DNA of 64,000 nt from positions 310,001 through 374,000 of the forward strand of contig NZ_JAUOTO010000007.1 of assembly GCF_030546645.1 (NCBI RefSeq), in the 5' to 3' direction. The notes under the pieces are model-generated. The model did not search any database. It was not told the origin of the DNA and saw nothing but the letters and a program-made list of their open reading frames with translations. This DNA is from Flavitalea plasmicola. Its GTDB lineage: Bacteria > Bacteroidota > Bacteroidia > Chitinophagales > Chitinophagaceae. How positions within the stretch are numbered: the first letter of the stretch is position 1; each line of letters begins with the position of its first letter. This document shows, in pieces, positions 43,844 through 52,472 of this stretch. Position numbers and translations under genes: made by a program.

Positions 43844-45298
43844 ATGACAACTACCATCGAAGACATCCGGGAGCTATTACGCACCTATGATCCGGCCCCT
43901 GTTACCACGCTGGAAAAAATACCGCAATCAGGCAGCAACCGGATGTACTTTCGCATCCACACAGCCGAAAGATCATACATCGCCACCTATAATGAGAATG
44001 TGCGGGAAAATCGCACCTTCGTTCATTTCAGCCGGCATTTCAGGGCCAGAGGATGCCCCGTCCCGGAGATCTACACGGTCAACGAGACCTACACCATCTA
44101 TTTACAGGAAGATTTTGGCGACACCTCCCTGCTGAACGAACTGGAAATGCACGGCCACGGCGACCACGTGTATGAGCTGTTCCGGCGCAGCCTGCAAGCC
44201 CTGGCAAAACTCCAGATCAAAGGCAACGAAGACCTGGACTACAGCTGGTCCATCACGTCCAGGGAATTCGGCAAACAGGCCATCCTCAGCGACCTGCTTT
44301 ATTTCAAATACTATTTCTTAGACACGCTGGAGATCCCTTACGACAAGGAGAAGCTTATTGACGACTTCGAAGCGCTGAGCACCTATCTCACGCACGTGGA
44401 TCACAAATATTTTATGTTCCGCGACTTCCAGAGCAGGAACATCCTCATCCGCGATGAACAGCCCCACTTCATCGATTTCCAGGGCGGCATGAAAGGCGCC
44501 CTCCAGTATGACGTAGCTTCGATGCTATGGCAAGCCAAGGCCGAGCTGTCCGATGACTGGAAAACCAGTCTCCTCGAACACTATATGGACTTCGTCGAAA
44601 CGCTGCTGGAGAAGAAGATCGACAGGCTGCGCTTTGTCAGCCAGTACAATGGCTATGTGCTGATACGCCTGCTCCAGGTGCTGGGTGCTTATGGCTTCAG
44701 AGGCCTTTTCGAACGCAAAGCGCATTTCCTCACCAGCATCCCCCTGGCCCTTCGCAACTTCAAATGGTTCCTCACCAACAAGCAGGTGGGCATCGTCCTG
44801 CCGGAGTTCGAAAGGCTCCTGGGACTCATGGTGGAAGAGAATGTGATCCATCGTTTCGAGCCATTGCGGGCCACAGAACAGACGCCGCTGGTAGTACACG
44901 TCAACAGCTTCTCCTATAAGAAAACCGGGATCCCCGGAGATGACAGCGGAAATGGCGGCGGCTTCGTATTTGACTGCCGGGGCATCCTGAACCCGGGAAG
45001 GATCACCGAGTTCAAAGTGCTTACCGGCCGGGACAAAGCAGTAAAGGACTTCCTGGAACAACAGACCCGTATGCCGGAATTTCTCAACAGCATCTACAAC
45101 ATCGTGGACATCGCAGTGGAAGATTATATCAAAAGGGATTTCGAAAGCTTGTCCGTCAATTTCGGCTGCACAGGCGGCCAGCATCGCAGCGTCTACGCGG
45201 CAGATGCGCTGGCGAGACATTTGCGTAATAAATTTCATGTGAAAGTAGATCTTCATCACATCGAACAAGAAGGAAAGAATTGGGTTAATACACCGTAG
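43844..45298 (+). CDS. AmgK-like sugar kinase fused to RapZ C-terminal domain
   Basis: A 484-aa two-domain protein. Residues about 1-330 are an aminoglycoside-phosphotransferase-type kinase: GSNRMYFRIHTAERSYIATY (ATP/substrate), FRDFQSRNILI (catalytic Asp and Asn), and IDFQGGMKG (Mg-binding Asp). This resembles AmgK, the anomeric MurNAc/GlcNAc kinase. Residues about 345-484 are RapZ-C: LVVHVNSFSYKKTGIP, VFDCRGILNPGR and NFGCTGGQHRSVYAADALA. In E. coli RapZ-C senses GlcN6P through sRNA decay; without the N-terminal P-loop domain its role here is open. The MurU-like partner is at 1522-2262. Confidence 0.88.
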   Translation: MTTTIEDIRELLRTYDPAPVTTLEKIPQSGSNRMYFRIHTAERSYIATYNENVRENRTFVHFSRHFRARGCPVPEIYTVNETYTIYLQEDFGDTSLLNELEMHGHGDHVYELFRRSLQALAKLQIKGNEDLDYSWSITSREFGKQAILSDLLYFKYYFLDTLEIPYDKEKLIDDFEALSTYLTHVDHKYFMFRDFQSRNILIRDEQPHFIDFQGGMKGALQYDVASMLWQAKAELSDDWKTSLLEHYMDFVETLLEKKIDRLRFVSQYNGYVLIRLLQVLGAYGFRGLFERKAHFLTSIPLALRNFKWFLTNKQVGIVLPEFERLLGLMVEENVIHRFEPLRATEQTPLVVHVNSFSYKKTGIPGDDSGNGGGFVFDCRGILNPGRITEFKVLTGRDKAVKDFLEQQTRMPEFLNSIYNIVDIAVEDYIKRDFESLSVNFGCTGGQHRSVYAADALARHLRNKFHVKVDLHHIEQEGKNWVNTP

Positions 45299-45309
45299 AT
45301 CGTACACGT

Positions 45310-46194
45310 ATGTATTATGTAGTTTATGGATCGCTATATCTTTTGTCCCTCCTGCCCATGTGGCTGCTCTATCCGCTGGCCGAAGGCCTGGCCCTGGTGT
45401 TGTACTATGTCATCGGCTACCGCCGCAAAGTGGTAAGGGGCAACCTCCAGCTGGCCTTCCCCGAAAAAACAACGGCAGAGCTCATCCGCATCGAAAAAAA
45501 GTTCTACCGGAATTTCGTGGATAGCTTTATGGAGACCATCAAGCTGCTGTCCGCCACCCCTGCTTTTATCAAACGACACTTCGCCATCGACAACCCGGAG
45601 ATCCTGGATAATTTCTATGACCAGGGACGCAAATGTCAGCTGCACCTGGGCCACACCTTCAACTGGGAGATCGCCAATGCGGCCATGCCCCTCCTCTGCC
45701 GGTATCCTTTTATCGTGGCCTATATGCCCGTGGAGAACAAGATCTTCGAACGGCTGTTCCTTCACCTGCGAAGCCGCACTGGCACCATCCTCCTGCCAGC
45801 CACCCGTATGCAGCGGGCCATCATCCCCTATCGCAATACCCAATACCTCCTCACTTTGGTGGCAGACCAGGCCCCTGCACATTCCGAACAGTCCTACTGG
45901 CTGAATTTCTTCGGACGTCCCACCCCCTTTGTCCGTGGACCGGAAAGAGGCGCCCGCATAGCCGATATCCCCGCCGTGTTCGTAAAGTTTTACAAGACCC
46001 GCAGAGGATATTACCGGGTAACCTTTACCACCCTGGCCGACCATCCCGCAGCGCTGCCGGAAGGCGAGCTCACCCGCCGCTACCGCGATTACCTGGAAAA
46101 CGCCATCCGCGAGCACCCCGATCTCTGGCTCTGGAGCCACCGGCGCTGGAAAGCCCCCTGGAAAGAAGAATACAGGAAATTGTGGATAGATTAA
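45310..46194 (+). CDS. LpxL/HtrB-type lipid A acyltransferase (paralogue 1)
   Basis: A 294-aa lysophospholipid/lipid A acyltransferase. A membrane-anchoring N-terminus (YGSLYLLSLLPMWLLYPLAE) is followed by NLQLAFPEKTTAELIRIEKKFYRNFVDSF and the catalytic HX4E (LGHTFNWE, about residue 112). GILVADQAP-type text (LVADQAPAHSEQSYW) and FFGRPTPFVRGPERGARIADIPAVFV follow. It adds a secondary acyl chain to lipid A at the inner membrane. It starts 11 bp after the RapZ fusion gene and is followed by a close paralogue. Confidence 0.92.
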   Translation: MYYVVYGSLYLLSLLPMWLLYPLAEGLALVLYYVIGYRRKVVRGNLQLAFPEKTTAELIRIEKKFYRNFVDSFMETIKLLSATPAFIKRHFAIDNPEILDNFYDQGRKCQLHLGHTFNWEIANAAMPLLCRYPFIVAYMPVENKIFERLFLHLRSRTGTILLPATRMQRAIIPYRNTQYLLTLVADQAPAHSEQSYWLNFFGRPTPFVRGPERGARIADIPAVFVKFYKTRRGYYRVTFTTLADHPAALPEGELTRRYRDYLENAIREHPDLWLWSHRRWKAPWKEEYRKLWID

Positions 46195-46270
46195 CGGGTT
46201 TCTGTTACCTATAAAACCCTGATCGCCCTATCTTTACCCGAACCCTACATCAAGCCAACGGGTAAATTCA

Positions 46271-47176
46271 ATGTATTATTTCTTTTACGGCCTCCTTTAC
46301 CTCGTCTCCCTTCTTCCCATGCGTATATTGTACATCCTGGCTGACGGAATATATGGCCTGGTATATTATGCCTTCGGCTACCGGAAAAAAGTCGTGATGG
46401 ACAACCTGCAGCGTGCCTTTCCCGAAAAGACAGCGGCCGAACGCACCCGCATCGCCAAAAAATTCTATCGCAACCTCATCGACTCTTTCATGGAAGTGAT
46501 CAAGCTGCTGTCGGCCAGCCAGCGGTTCCTGAACAAGCGATTTACCATGGACACCACCGTCCTTAAGGAGCTGCACGCATCGGGCGGCAGCTGCCAGGTG
46601 CACCTGGGCCATACTTTCAATTGGGAATGGGGACAGCTGGTGCTCACGGGCCTGACAGATTATAAGATCATGGTCGTATACCAGCCTATAACAAATAAGT
46701 TTTTCGAGCGGCTGTTCTATCGCCTCCGCACACGCACCGGCAATGTATTTCTCCCCGCCAACAAAATGAAGGAAGCGATACAGCCCCACCTGCAATCCCA
46801 GTACCTGCTGGCATTGGTAGCCGACCAGGCCCCCGGGAACCCGAAAGAATCCTGGTGGCTGGATTTTCTCGGACAGCCCACGCCCTTTGTCGCCGGACCG
46901 GAAAAAGGAGCGCGCAGCTGCGGGCTACCGGTCGTCTTCGCCTATATTGAAAAACCCCGCCGGGGCTACTATCATGCAACCCTGAAGCTCGGATCCTGCG
47001 AGACCGCAAGCCTCCCCGAAGGGGAGCTCACCCATAGATATGTACGCTTTCTGGAAGACGTCATCCGCCGCAATCCCGACATGTGGCTCTGGAGCCACCG
47101 CCGTTGGAAACATAAGTGGAAAAATGATTATGCTTCTAAGTGGATCAGCGAAAACCACCCGCCGGAATACGTGTAA
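46271..47176 (+). CDS. LpxL/HtrB-type lipid A acyltransferase (paralogue 2)
   Basis: A 301-aa tandem paralogue of the preceding gene. It shares NLQRAFPEKTAAERTRIAKK, FYRNLIDSFMEVIKLLSA, LGHTFNWEWG (HX4E), LVADQAPGNPKESWW and DMWLWSHRRWKHKWKNDYAS. The two copies likely add the two secondary acyl groups, or act with different chain lengths or conditions. They differ at the residues just after the HX4E box (WGQLVLTG here, IANAAMPL in the first), which may reflect chain choice. The 76-bp spacer may hold a separate promoter. Confidence 0.92.
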   Translation: MYYFFYGLLYLVSLLPMRILYILADGIYGLVYYAFGYRKKVVMDNLQRAFPEKTAAERTRIAKKFYRNLIDSFMEVIKLLSASQRFLNKRFTMDTTVLKELHASGGSCQVHLGHTFNWEWGQLVLTGLTDYKIMVVYQPITNKFFERLFYRLRTRTGNVFLPANKMKEAIQPHLQSQYLLALVADQAPGNPKESWWLDFLGQPTPFVAGPEKGARSCGLPVVFAYIEKPRRGYYHATLKLGSCETASLPEGELTHRYVRFLEDVIRRNPDMWLWSHRRWKHKWKNDYASKWISENHPPEYV

Positions 47177-47272
47177 AAAAGGGTGAAATAACGGGTACGG
47201 TTCAGGTGCTTTTTTTCGGCGGTTTGTTCCTACATTCAGGTCCTATTTGTCAACCATTTAAACCTGAATTTT

Positions 47273-47725
47273 ATGACGTCACTCACCGATGGCGGAAGCC
47301 GCATCTCCACCCCTGTTGCACAGCAGCTCATTGGCACTTACAAAAATGAAGAAGGCTGGCCCCCCGACAAGACCAGGGCCGTCTGGTTCTCCCTTGATTC
47401 CCTGGTCGATATGCAAACCCTGATCAATGAACATGGCGGGGACGGTATCCGGATCTATTTTGGGAAATATCCCCAGGACGTGGACATTCCCGGAACACCA
47501 GACCCCGCCTATAAGGGTAAGGTAACGCTGGTATTCATTCCCACCGTCACGACAGCCGACGGCAGCCACCAGGACATATTCCCACCCGTAGCACCCGACG
47601 CTACGACCGCATCCGGACAGCCCGCGCAAAACACCACGCTGGCCGGCACCGATGGATCCGGATACGATCATGGCAGCCTCTGCCCCCCCAATTGTCCGCC
47701 ATCATCCCCAACCCCCGGTCAATAA
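47273..47725 (+). CDS. Hypothetical protein upstream of a two-component block
   Basis: A 150-aa soluble protein, without a signal peptide: MTSLTDGGSRISTPVAQQLI, WFSLDSLVDMQTLINEHGGD, RIYFGKYP, then an Ala/Thr/Pro-rich and Cys-Pro tail (CPPNCPPSSPTPGQ). No catalytic motif is recognised. It lies 14 bp before the next gene on the same strand, so it is likely the first gene of the sensor block. A possible regulatory or partner role is inference only. Confidence 0.6.
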   Translation: MTSLTDGGSRISTPVAQQLIGTYKNEEGWPPDKTRAVWFSLDSLVDMQTLINEHGGDGIRIYFGKYPQDVDIPGTPDPAYKGKVTLVFIPTVTTADGSHQDIFPPVAPDATTASGQPAQNTTLAGTDGSGYDHGSLCPPNCPPSSPTPGQ

Positions 47726-47739
47726 CAAGCAAATCAACG

Positions 47740-48393
47740 ATGTTCCACCTTGCCTTTTTTATATACTTCGAAATGGCCGCCTTTATAGTGAGCCTGCTAA
47801 CCTATCGTGCGTTGAAGGGAACGGCATTCAGGCTGTTCCCTTTCTTTCTCCTTTTTATCGTAGCCACGGAATTGATCGGAACTTACATGACTTATATCCT
47901 GCGTCTGAGAAATAACAGCTGGTTGTTTAATATCACCACCACCCTGGAATATATCTTTTACGCCCATATCTTTTCCCTTACCCTCCGTGACCCGGCCTTT
48001 AAAACAATGGCCCGCCGTTTTATGGCCATCTATCCCATGGTAGTGCTGCTGAACCTCCTGTTCGTACAGGGCTTCACTGAGTTTCACTCCTATACGGTCG
48101 TATTGGGCAGCCTCTTCATGATCATCTTATGCTGCCTGTTCTTCTATGAGCTGCTGCTGAATCCCCTGGAAGGTGAATTACGCAAGGTCCCCATGTTCTG
48201 GATCAGTACGGGCATCCTGTTCTTTCACTTGGGCGACCTGTCTTTCGACTTATTATTCAACCTCCTGAAGAATGACGCTACGGGCAAGGAATTTTTTTCA
48301 AGCATTAATAATAATCTTATATTAATACTTTATTCCTGCTTCATAATAGCGTTTCTATGCCAAAGGAGTCTCGTGAAATCATTATCACATTGA
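47740..48393 (+). CDS. Predicted multi-pass membrane protein (six to seven helices)
   Basis: A 217-aa protein from the ATG at 47740 (MFHLAFFIYFEMAAFIVSLL). Hydrophobic segments at about residues 3-22, 33-52, 63-82, 91-110, 116-137 and 149-210 suggest a six- or seven-helix bundle with short loops and no large soluble domain. It overlaps the start of the histidine kinase gene by 37 nt. This suggests that it is a separate membrane sensing module for that kinase. No family is recognised. Confidence 0.7.
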   Translation: MFHLAFFIYFEMAAFIVSLLTYRALKGTAFRLFPFFLLFIVATELIGTYMTYILRLRNNSWLFNITTTLEYIFYAHIFSLTLRDPAFKTMARRFMAIYPMVVLLNLLFVQGFTEFHSYTVVLGSLFMIILCCLFFYELLLNPLEGELRKVPMFWISTGILFFHLGDLSFDLLFNLLKNDATGKEFFSSINNNLILILYSCFIIAFLCQRSLVKSLSH

Positions 48394-49166
48394 TTGCAGG
48401 AACGAGTACATTATTGCTTTTAGGCGCCCTGATGATCTCCTTTTTATTCCTTTACCGGAATCGTCATCGCAAGCTGCTGCGGGAAAGAGAGCAGCTAAAG
48501 CTCTCCTATGAACGGGAATTACTGAAAAGCCAGCTGGAGATCCAGGAACAGACCTTCCGGCATATCTCCCAGGAGATCCATGACAACATCGGTCAGATGC
48601 TTAGCCTGGCAAAGCTTAACCTGTCCACCATGGACCCCTCCCTGCCGGATAACCTGGAACAAAAGATCATCGATTCCAAAAAGCTGGTGGGGCAGGCTAT
48701 TTACGACCTGCGCAACCTGTCCCATGGCCTCAGTACGGATTACATCGCCGACATGGGACTGGTCCGGGCCATTGAGCACGAATTGGAGATGGTCCGTAAA
48801 TCCGGGAATTATGAAACTCTCTTCGAGTCGGAAGGGAAGAGCTATCCCCTTGATAAACAGCGAGAACTGATCATTTATCGGATCTTGCAGGAGACTGTTA
48901 ACAATATTATTAAACATGCGGCATCTCAAAAAATTATAATACATTTACATTACAGCCAGGAAGAACTTACACTTAGTATAACAGACAACGGAAAAGGATT
49001 TGATCTTACTCCTCTAAATCAGGATGCATCTTTTGGCCTCGGTATCAGGAATATGTACAACCGGGCCCAACTGATGGGTGCAGGTTTTAAGATTAGCAGC
49101 ACACTTGGGCATGGCACAAGTGTAGTACTCAGCGTGCCTGTTGAAGCTGCTAATACCAGAACCTAA
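48357..49166 (+). CDS. Sensor histidine kinase (HisKA_3/NarL-partner type)
   Basis: A 269-aa kinase with one N-terminal helix (ITLIAGTSTLLLLGALMISFLFLY), a coiled coil, and the phospho-acceptor region RHISQEIHDNIGQMLSLAKL (His about 76). An ATPase domain follows: RILQETVNNIIKHA (N box), ITDNGKGFDL (G1) and FGLGIRNMYNRAQLMGAGF (G2). It has only a tiny periplasmic part, so sensing probably comes through the preceding multi-helix protein. It precedes the response regulator by 12 bp. Confidence 0.92.
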   Translation: MPKESREIIITLIAGTSTLLLLGALMISFLFLYRNRHRKLLREREQLKLSYERELLKSQLEIQEQTFRHISQEIHDNIGQMLSLAKLNLSTMDPSLPDNLEQKIIDSKKLVGQAIYDLRNLSHGLSTDYIADMGLVRAIEHELEMVRKSGNYETLFESEGKSYPLDKQRELIIYRILQETVNNIIKHAASQKIIIHLHYSQEELTLSITDNGKGFDLTPLNQDASFGLGIRNMYNRAQLMGAGFKISSTLGHGTSVVLSVPVEAANTRT

Positions 49167-49178
49167 ACCTCTTTCGGA

Positions 49179-49841
49179 ATGAACAATCTCAAACCCTCGG
49201 TCGCTCTGGTGGACGACCACGTACTGCTACGCAACGGATTAGCTAATCTTATCCGGAGTTTTGGAGAATACTCCGTGTTATTTGAAGCCGGCAATGGCAA
49301 TGATCTGATCCGGCAGCTGAAATCGCGTTTACTCCCCGACATCGTTCTGCTCGACATCAACATGCCTGACATGGATGGATACGAGACTGCCCTATGGCTC
49401 AGACGGCATTACCCGGAAATTAAGATCCTGGCGCTCTCCATGTATGACACGGATAATTCCATTATCCGGATGCTGAAGAACGGTGTAAAAGGATACATCC
49501 TCAAGGACACGGAACCCTCCGAGCTGAAGATGGCCCTGGAATCCGTGATCAATAAAGGCTTCTATTATTCGGAAATGGTCACAGGCAAGCTGATCCATAC
49601 CATCAACGCCCTTGACGTCGTCAACCACAAAGTACACCACGTGTTCACCCTCAACGAACGGGAACTGGAATTCCTGAGGCTGGCCTGCACGGAATGCACT
49701 TATAAAGAGATTGCCGAACAAATGTACCTGAGCCCACGTACCATCGATGGCTACCGGGATACCCTGTTCGAAAAATTGAATGTAAAGACAAGAGTCGGCC
49801 TGGTGCTCTATGCCATCCGCAATGGGATCGTAGCGCTTTAA
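49179..49841 (+). CDS. NarL/FixJ-family response regulator
   Basis: A 220-aa regulator. The receiver domain has VALVDDHVLLRNGL, the phospho-acceptor Asp in IVLLDINMPDMDG, and LSMYDTDNS plus the Lys in VKGYILKD. The LuxR-type HTH follows at about 155-215 (NERELEFLRLACTECTYKEIAEQM, LSPRTIDGYRDTLFEKLNVK). It is the cognate partner of the histidine kinase upstream. Targets are unknown. Its stop overlaps the next gene tail-to-tail by 4 nt. Confidence 0.93.
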   Translation: MNNLKPSVALVDDHVLLRNGLANLIRSFGEYSVLFEAGNGNDLIRQLKSRLLPDIVLLDINMPDMDGYETALWLRRHYPEIKILALSMYDTDNSIIRMLKNGVKGYILKDTEPSELKMALESVINKGFYYSEMVTGKLIHTINALDVVNHKVHHVFTLNERELEFLRLACTECTYKEIAEQMYLSPRTIDGYRDTLFEKLNVKTRVGLVLYAIRNGIVAL

Positions 49842-51250
49842 TTCAGCACACTGTTCTCCTTCTCGATCTCGATGCCTTTCTGGTCCTTGATCTTGGCCCA
49901 GCCGCCAGTCACGTTGCGGATATTGTGTATGCCCTGCCGCTTGATCAGCGATGCCGCTATGATGCTGCGATAGCCGCCGCCGCAATGCAGGTAAATATTG
50001 AAATGCTCGTCCAGGTTAGCCATGCTGCCGGGATCTACCAGGTCATTCAAAGGCAGGTTAAGCGCGCCCTTGACATGCCCGTCCGCAAACTCCGTCTCCC
50101 GCCGCACATCCACCACCAGTAGGTTCTCGTCAAATGGAATGTCCATCGCCAGCTCATCCGCCTCCACATCGATGATCATATCGATGGGCAGCCCCGCCTG
50201 TTGCCAGGCGCTATAGCCCCCGTCGAGATACCCCTTCATTTTAGAAAAACCCACCCGCGCCAGCCTTACTACACTTTCCTTTTCCTCGCCGGGAGCCGTC
50301 ACCAGCAAAATGGTCTTGTCAAAAGGCAGGAGGCTGCCGGCCCATTCGGCAAATCTTCCGTCCAGCCCGATGCTGATGGCGCCGGGAATGAACCCGTCGA
50401 CGAATACCGCCGACTTTCGCGTGTCCAGGACGATCGCCTCCTCATCCTTCACCAGCTGCTGGAACGCCTGGAGGTCCAGGGGCGAAAGCCCGGCTTCCAA
50501 TACGTCATCCAGGCTTTCATATCCTTCCTTATTGATCCTGGCATTGATGTGAAAATAGCTGGGGGGTGCGTCCAGGCCCTCGGTCACCGCCTTGATAAAC
50601 GCTTCCTTTGTCTGTTCTTTTAAGGCATAATTGCCTTCCTTTTCATCGGCGATGGTGCTGTACGTGTTAGGTCCCAGGTTCTTTCCACAGCTGCTGCCCG
50701 GCCCATGCGCGGGATAGACGATGACGTCGTTGGGCAAGGGCAGTATCTTGCTCCGGAGCGAATCATATAGCATCCCCGCCAGGTCTTCCTTGCTGAGGTT
50801 GCCGCTGCTGAGATCCGGCCGGCCTACATCACCTACAAACAACGTGTCGCCTGTAAAAACGGCATGGGGACTCCCTTCCGCCGTTCGCACCAGGTAACAC
50901 GTGGACTCGATGGTGTGCCCAGGCGTATGCATCACTTCAAGCGTGATGCCGCCCAGACGAAATACCTCTCCATCCTTTGCCAGGTGAATGGGAAATTCAG
51001 TCTCCGTGCGGGGACCATATACGATAGGGGCGCCTGTAGCCTTGGAAAGATCCAGGTGCCCGCTTACAAAATCAGCATGAAAATGAGTTTCGAAAATGTA
51101 CTTGATGGTTGCCTTTCTCTCTTTTGCCAATTGCAGATACGCATCGATATCCCTCAAAGGATCGATGATGGCGGCTTCTCCTTCACTGTCGATGTAGTAG
51201 GCGGCTTCACTAAGACATCCAGTGTATAATTGCTTAATAAACATAGCCAT
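49838..51250 (-). CDS. Persulfide-dioxygenase-like MBL hydrolase with two rhodanese domains
   Basis: A 470-aa protein. The metallo-beta-lactamase domain (residues 1-245) has THFHADFVSGHLDL, HTPGHTIESTC, FTGDTLFVGDVGRPDL and YPAHGPGSSC. The first rhodanese domain (about 260-350) has VLDTRKSAVFVDGF but LLVTAPGEE where the catalytic Cys should be. The second (about 365-455) keeps it in HCGGGYRS. ETHE1-type enzymes oxidise glutathione persulfide; the fused sulfurtransferase supplies or moves sulfane sulfur. It is 62 bp downstream of an ArsR regulator on the same strand. Confidence 0.9.
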   Translation of the reverse strand: MAMFIKQLYTGCLSEAAYYIDSEGEAAIIDPLRDIDAYLQLAKERKATIKYIFETHFHADFVSGHLDLSKATGAPIVYGPRTETEFPIHLAKDGEVFRLGGITLEVMHTPGHTIESTCYLVRTAEGSPHAVFTGDTLFVGDVGRPDLSSGNLSKEDLAGMLYDSLRSKILPLPNDVIVYPAHGPGSSCGKNLGPNTYSTIADEKEGNYALKEQTKEAFIKAVTEGLDAPPSYFHINARINKEGYESLDDVLEAGLSPLDLQAFQQLVKDEEAIVLDTRKSAVFVDGFIPGAISIGLDGRFAEWAGSLLPFDKTILLVTAPGEEKESVVRLARVGFSKMKGYLDGGYSAWQQAGLPIDMIIDVEADELAMDIPFDENLLVVDVRRETEFADGHVKGALNLPLNDLVDPGSMANLDEHFNIYLHCGGGYRSIIAASLIKRQGIHNIRNVTGGWAKIKDQKGIEIEKENSVLN

Positions 51251-51312
51251 AATTTGAATGATGGCTGTAAAATTAGCGATTATTCACCGATTTGACGGTC
51301 AGGAAGCCGACG

Positions 51313-51669
51313 TTAATCGATCAGCTCATCCACGCATTTCATAATTTCTCCCAGGCGATCGTGGTTGATAATGTAGTAGATGAATTTCCCATCCCTTTGC
51401 GTTTTTACTATGCCGGCCCTGCGCAGGATAGCAAGGTGCTGGGATGCCACGGACTGTTCGAGGCGGAGATGAACGTAGATCTCTGTCACCGTCAGTTTCT
51501 TGTTCTCATCCAGGAGGCGGATGATCTGCTGACGCAATTTGTGATTCAGCGCCCTAAGAATGAGCGCGCCTTTCTTCAGGTTCAAAAAATCAACTTTTAC
51601 AGGAGCCCCGTCAGAGCCCTCTGCATTTACTACCATCCAATAGTTATTGTTGTTCATCGTTAAACTCAT
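51313..51669 (-). CDS. ArsR-family winged-helix regulator
   Basis: A 118-aa regulator. The DNA-binding core is LNHKLRQQIIRLLDENKKLTVTEIYVHLRLEQSVASQHLAILRRAGIVKT (partly quoted as QSVASQHLAILRRAG), followed by the wing RDGKFIYYIIN. It has only one Cys (near the C-terminus, MKCVDEL), so neither the ArsR metal pair nor the BigR/SqrR two-Cys persulfide switch is present. Position upstream of the MBL-rhodanese gene still suggests it controls sulfur detoxification. A start at the ATG at 51657 is equally possible. Confidence 0.88.
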   Translation of the reverse strand: MSLTMNNNNYWMVVNAEGSDGAPVKVDFLNLKKGALILRALNHKLRQQIIRLLDENKKLTVTEIYVHLRLEQSVASQHLAILRRAGIVKTQRDGKFIYYIINHDRLGEIMKCVDELID

Positions 51670-51776
51670 GAGCGATTACCATTTTAAGGATTTCAAGAAG
51701 ATACAAGACGGATCAAACAAAATTAGGTGCTACTATTTAAAAAAAATGTTCATTTTTTACCAATATGACAATATAG

Positions 51777-52448
51777 TCATTTTCTTGTATGAGTGTAGAA
51801 TTCTTTGGTATAAGCGGGCTCACTATACGCCAGGCCGGTGAATTCTTGTTGTAAATATCGTAAAAAAGATAGAATACCCAGATACCCAGGATGGTAATTA
51901 ATTTCAATGAAAGTCGCGCTGGATGCAGTGATTATAGGTTTACACTTACAACTTCCACCGCCAAAAAACGACATTTGTCTATGCGCAAGATACGGTGCAA
52001 ACGAATGTTCATCCACGATCATGGCACCGGTAGGCATCACCTCTTCCAGATCATTTTGGTAGACTGCTGTAAAGACCTCCATACGCCGTGCATCGATCAT
52101 TGGACATAATAACACATCCGCCGGCACCTGCTCTCTCGCTGCCAGCGCCATTACCTTCAACGTATTCTCCGTGATCAAAGGAATATTCAAAGCATAGCAA
52201 AACCCTTTGGCAGCGGCCATTCCAACGCGCAAACCCGTATAGGAACCGGGCCCGGCCGTCACTGCCACGGCCTGCAGATCTTTCATGGTATGCCCCGTAT
52301 CATGCATTATTTTCTCCACTGCGGGATGCAGCCAGGAAGCGTGATCTTTTTGATCAGGATTCATCGCCATCGCTAATACCTGCCCTTCTTTTGCAAGACA
52401 GATACCGCCTTGCTCCGTCGCCGTGTCTATGTTCAGGATCAATCCCAT
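51777..52448 (-). CDS. tsaB: tRNA threonylcarbamoyladenosine biosynthesis protein
   Basis: A 223-aa ASKHA-fold protein: MGLILNIDTATEQGGICLAK, AVTAGPGSYTGLRVGMAAAKGFCYALNIPL, and the C-terminal half with PMIDARRMEVFTAVYQ. TsaB is the scaffold that joins TsaD and TsaE to put the t6A modification on ANN-decoding tRNAs. The partners are not in this window. It is 24 bp downstream of a 3HCDH-like gene on the same strand. Confidence 0.92.
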   Translation of the reverse strand: MGLILNIDTATEQGGICLAKEGQVLAMAMNPDQKDHASWLHPAVEKIMHDTGHTMKDLQAVAVTAGPGSYTGLRVGMAAAKGFCYALNIPLITENTLKVMALAAREQVPADVLLCPMIDARRMEVFTAVYQNDLEEVMPTGAMIVDEHSFAPYLAHRQMSFFGGGSCKCKPIITASSATFIEINYHPGYLGILSFLRYLQQEFTGLAYSEPAYTKEFYTHTRK

Positions 52449-52472
52449 TTGCAGGCTTCTTGTTAATTTTTT

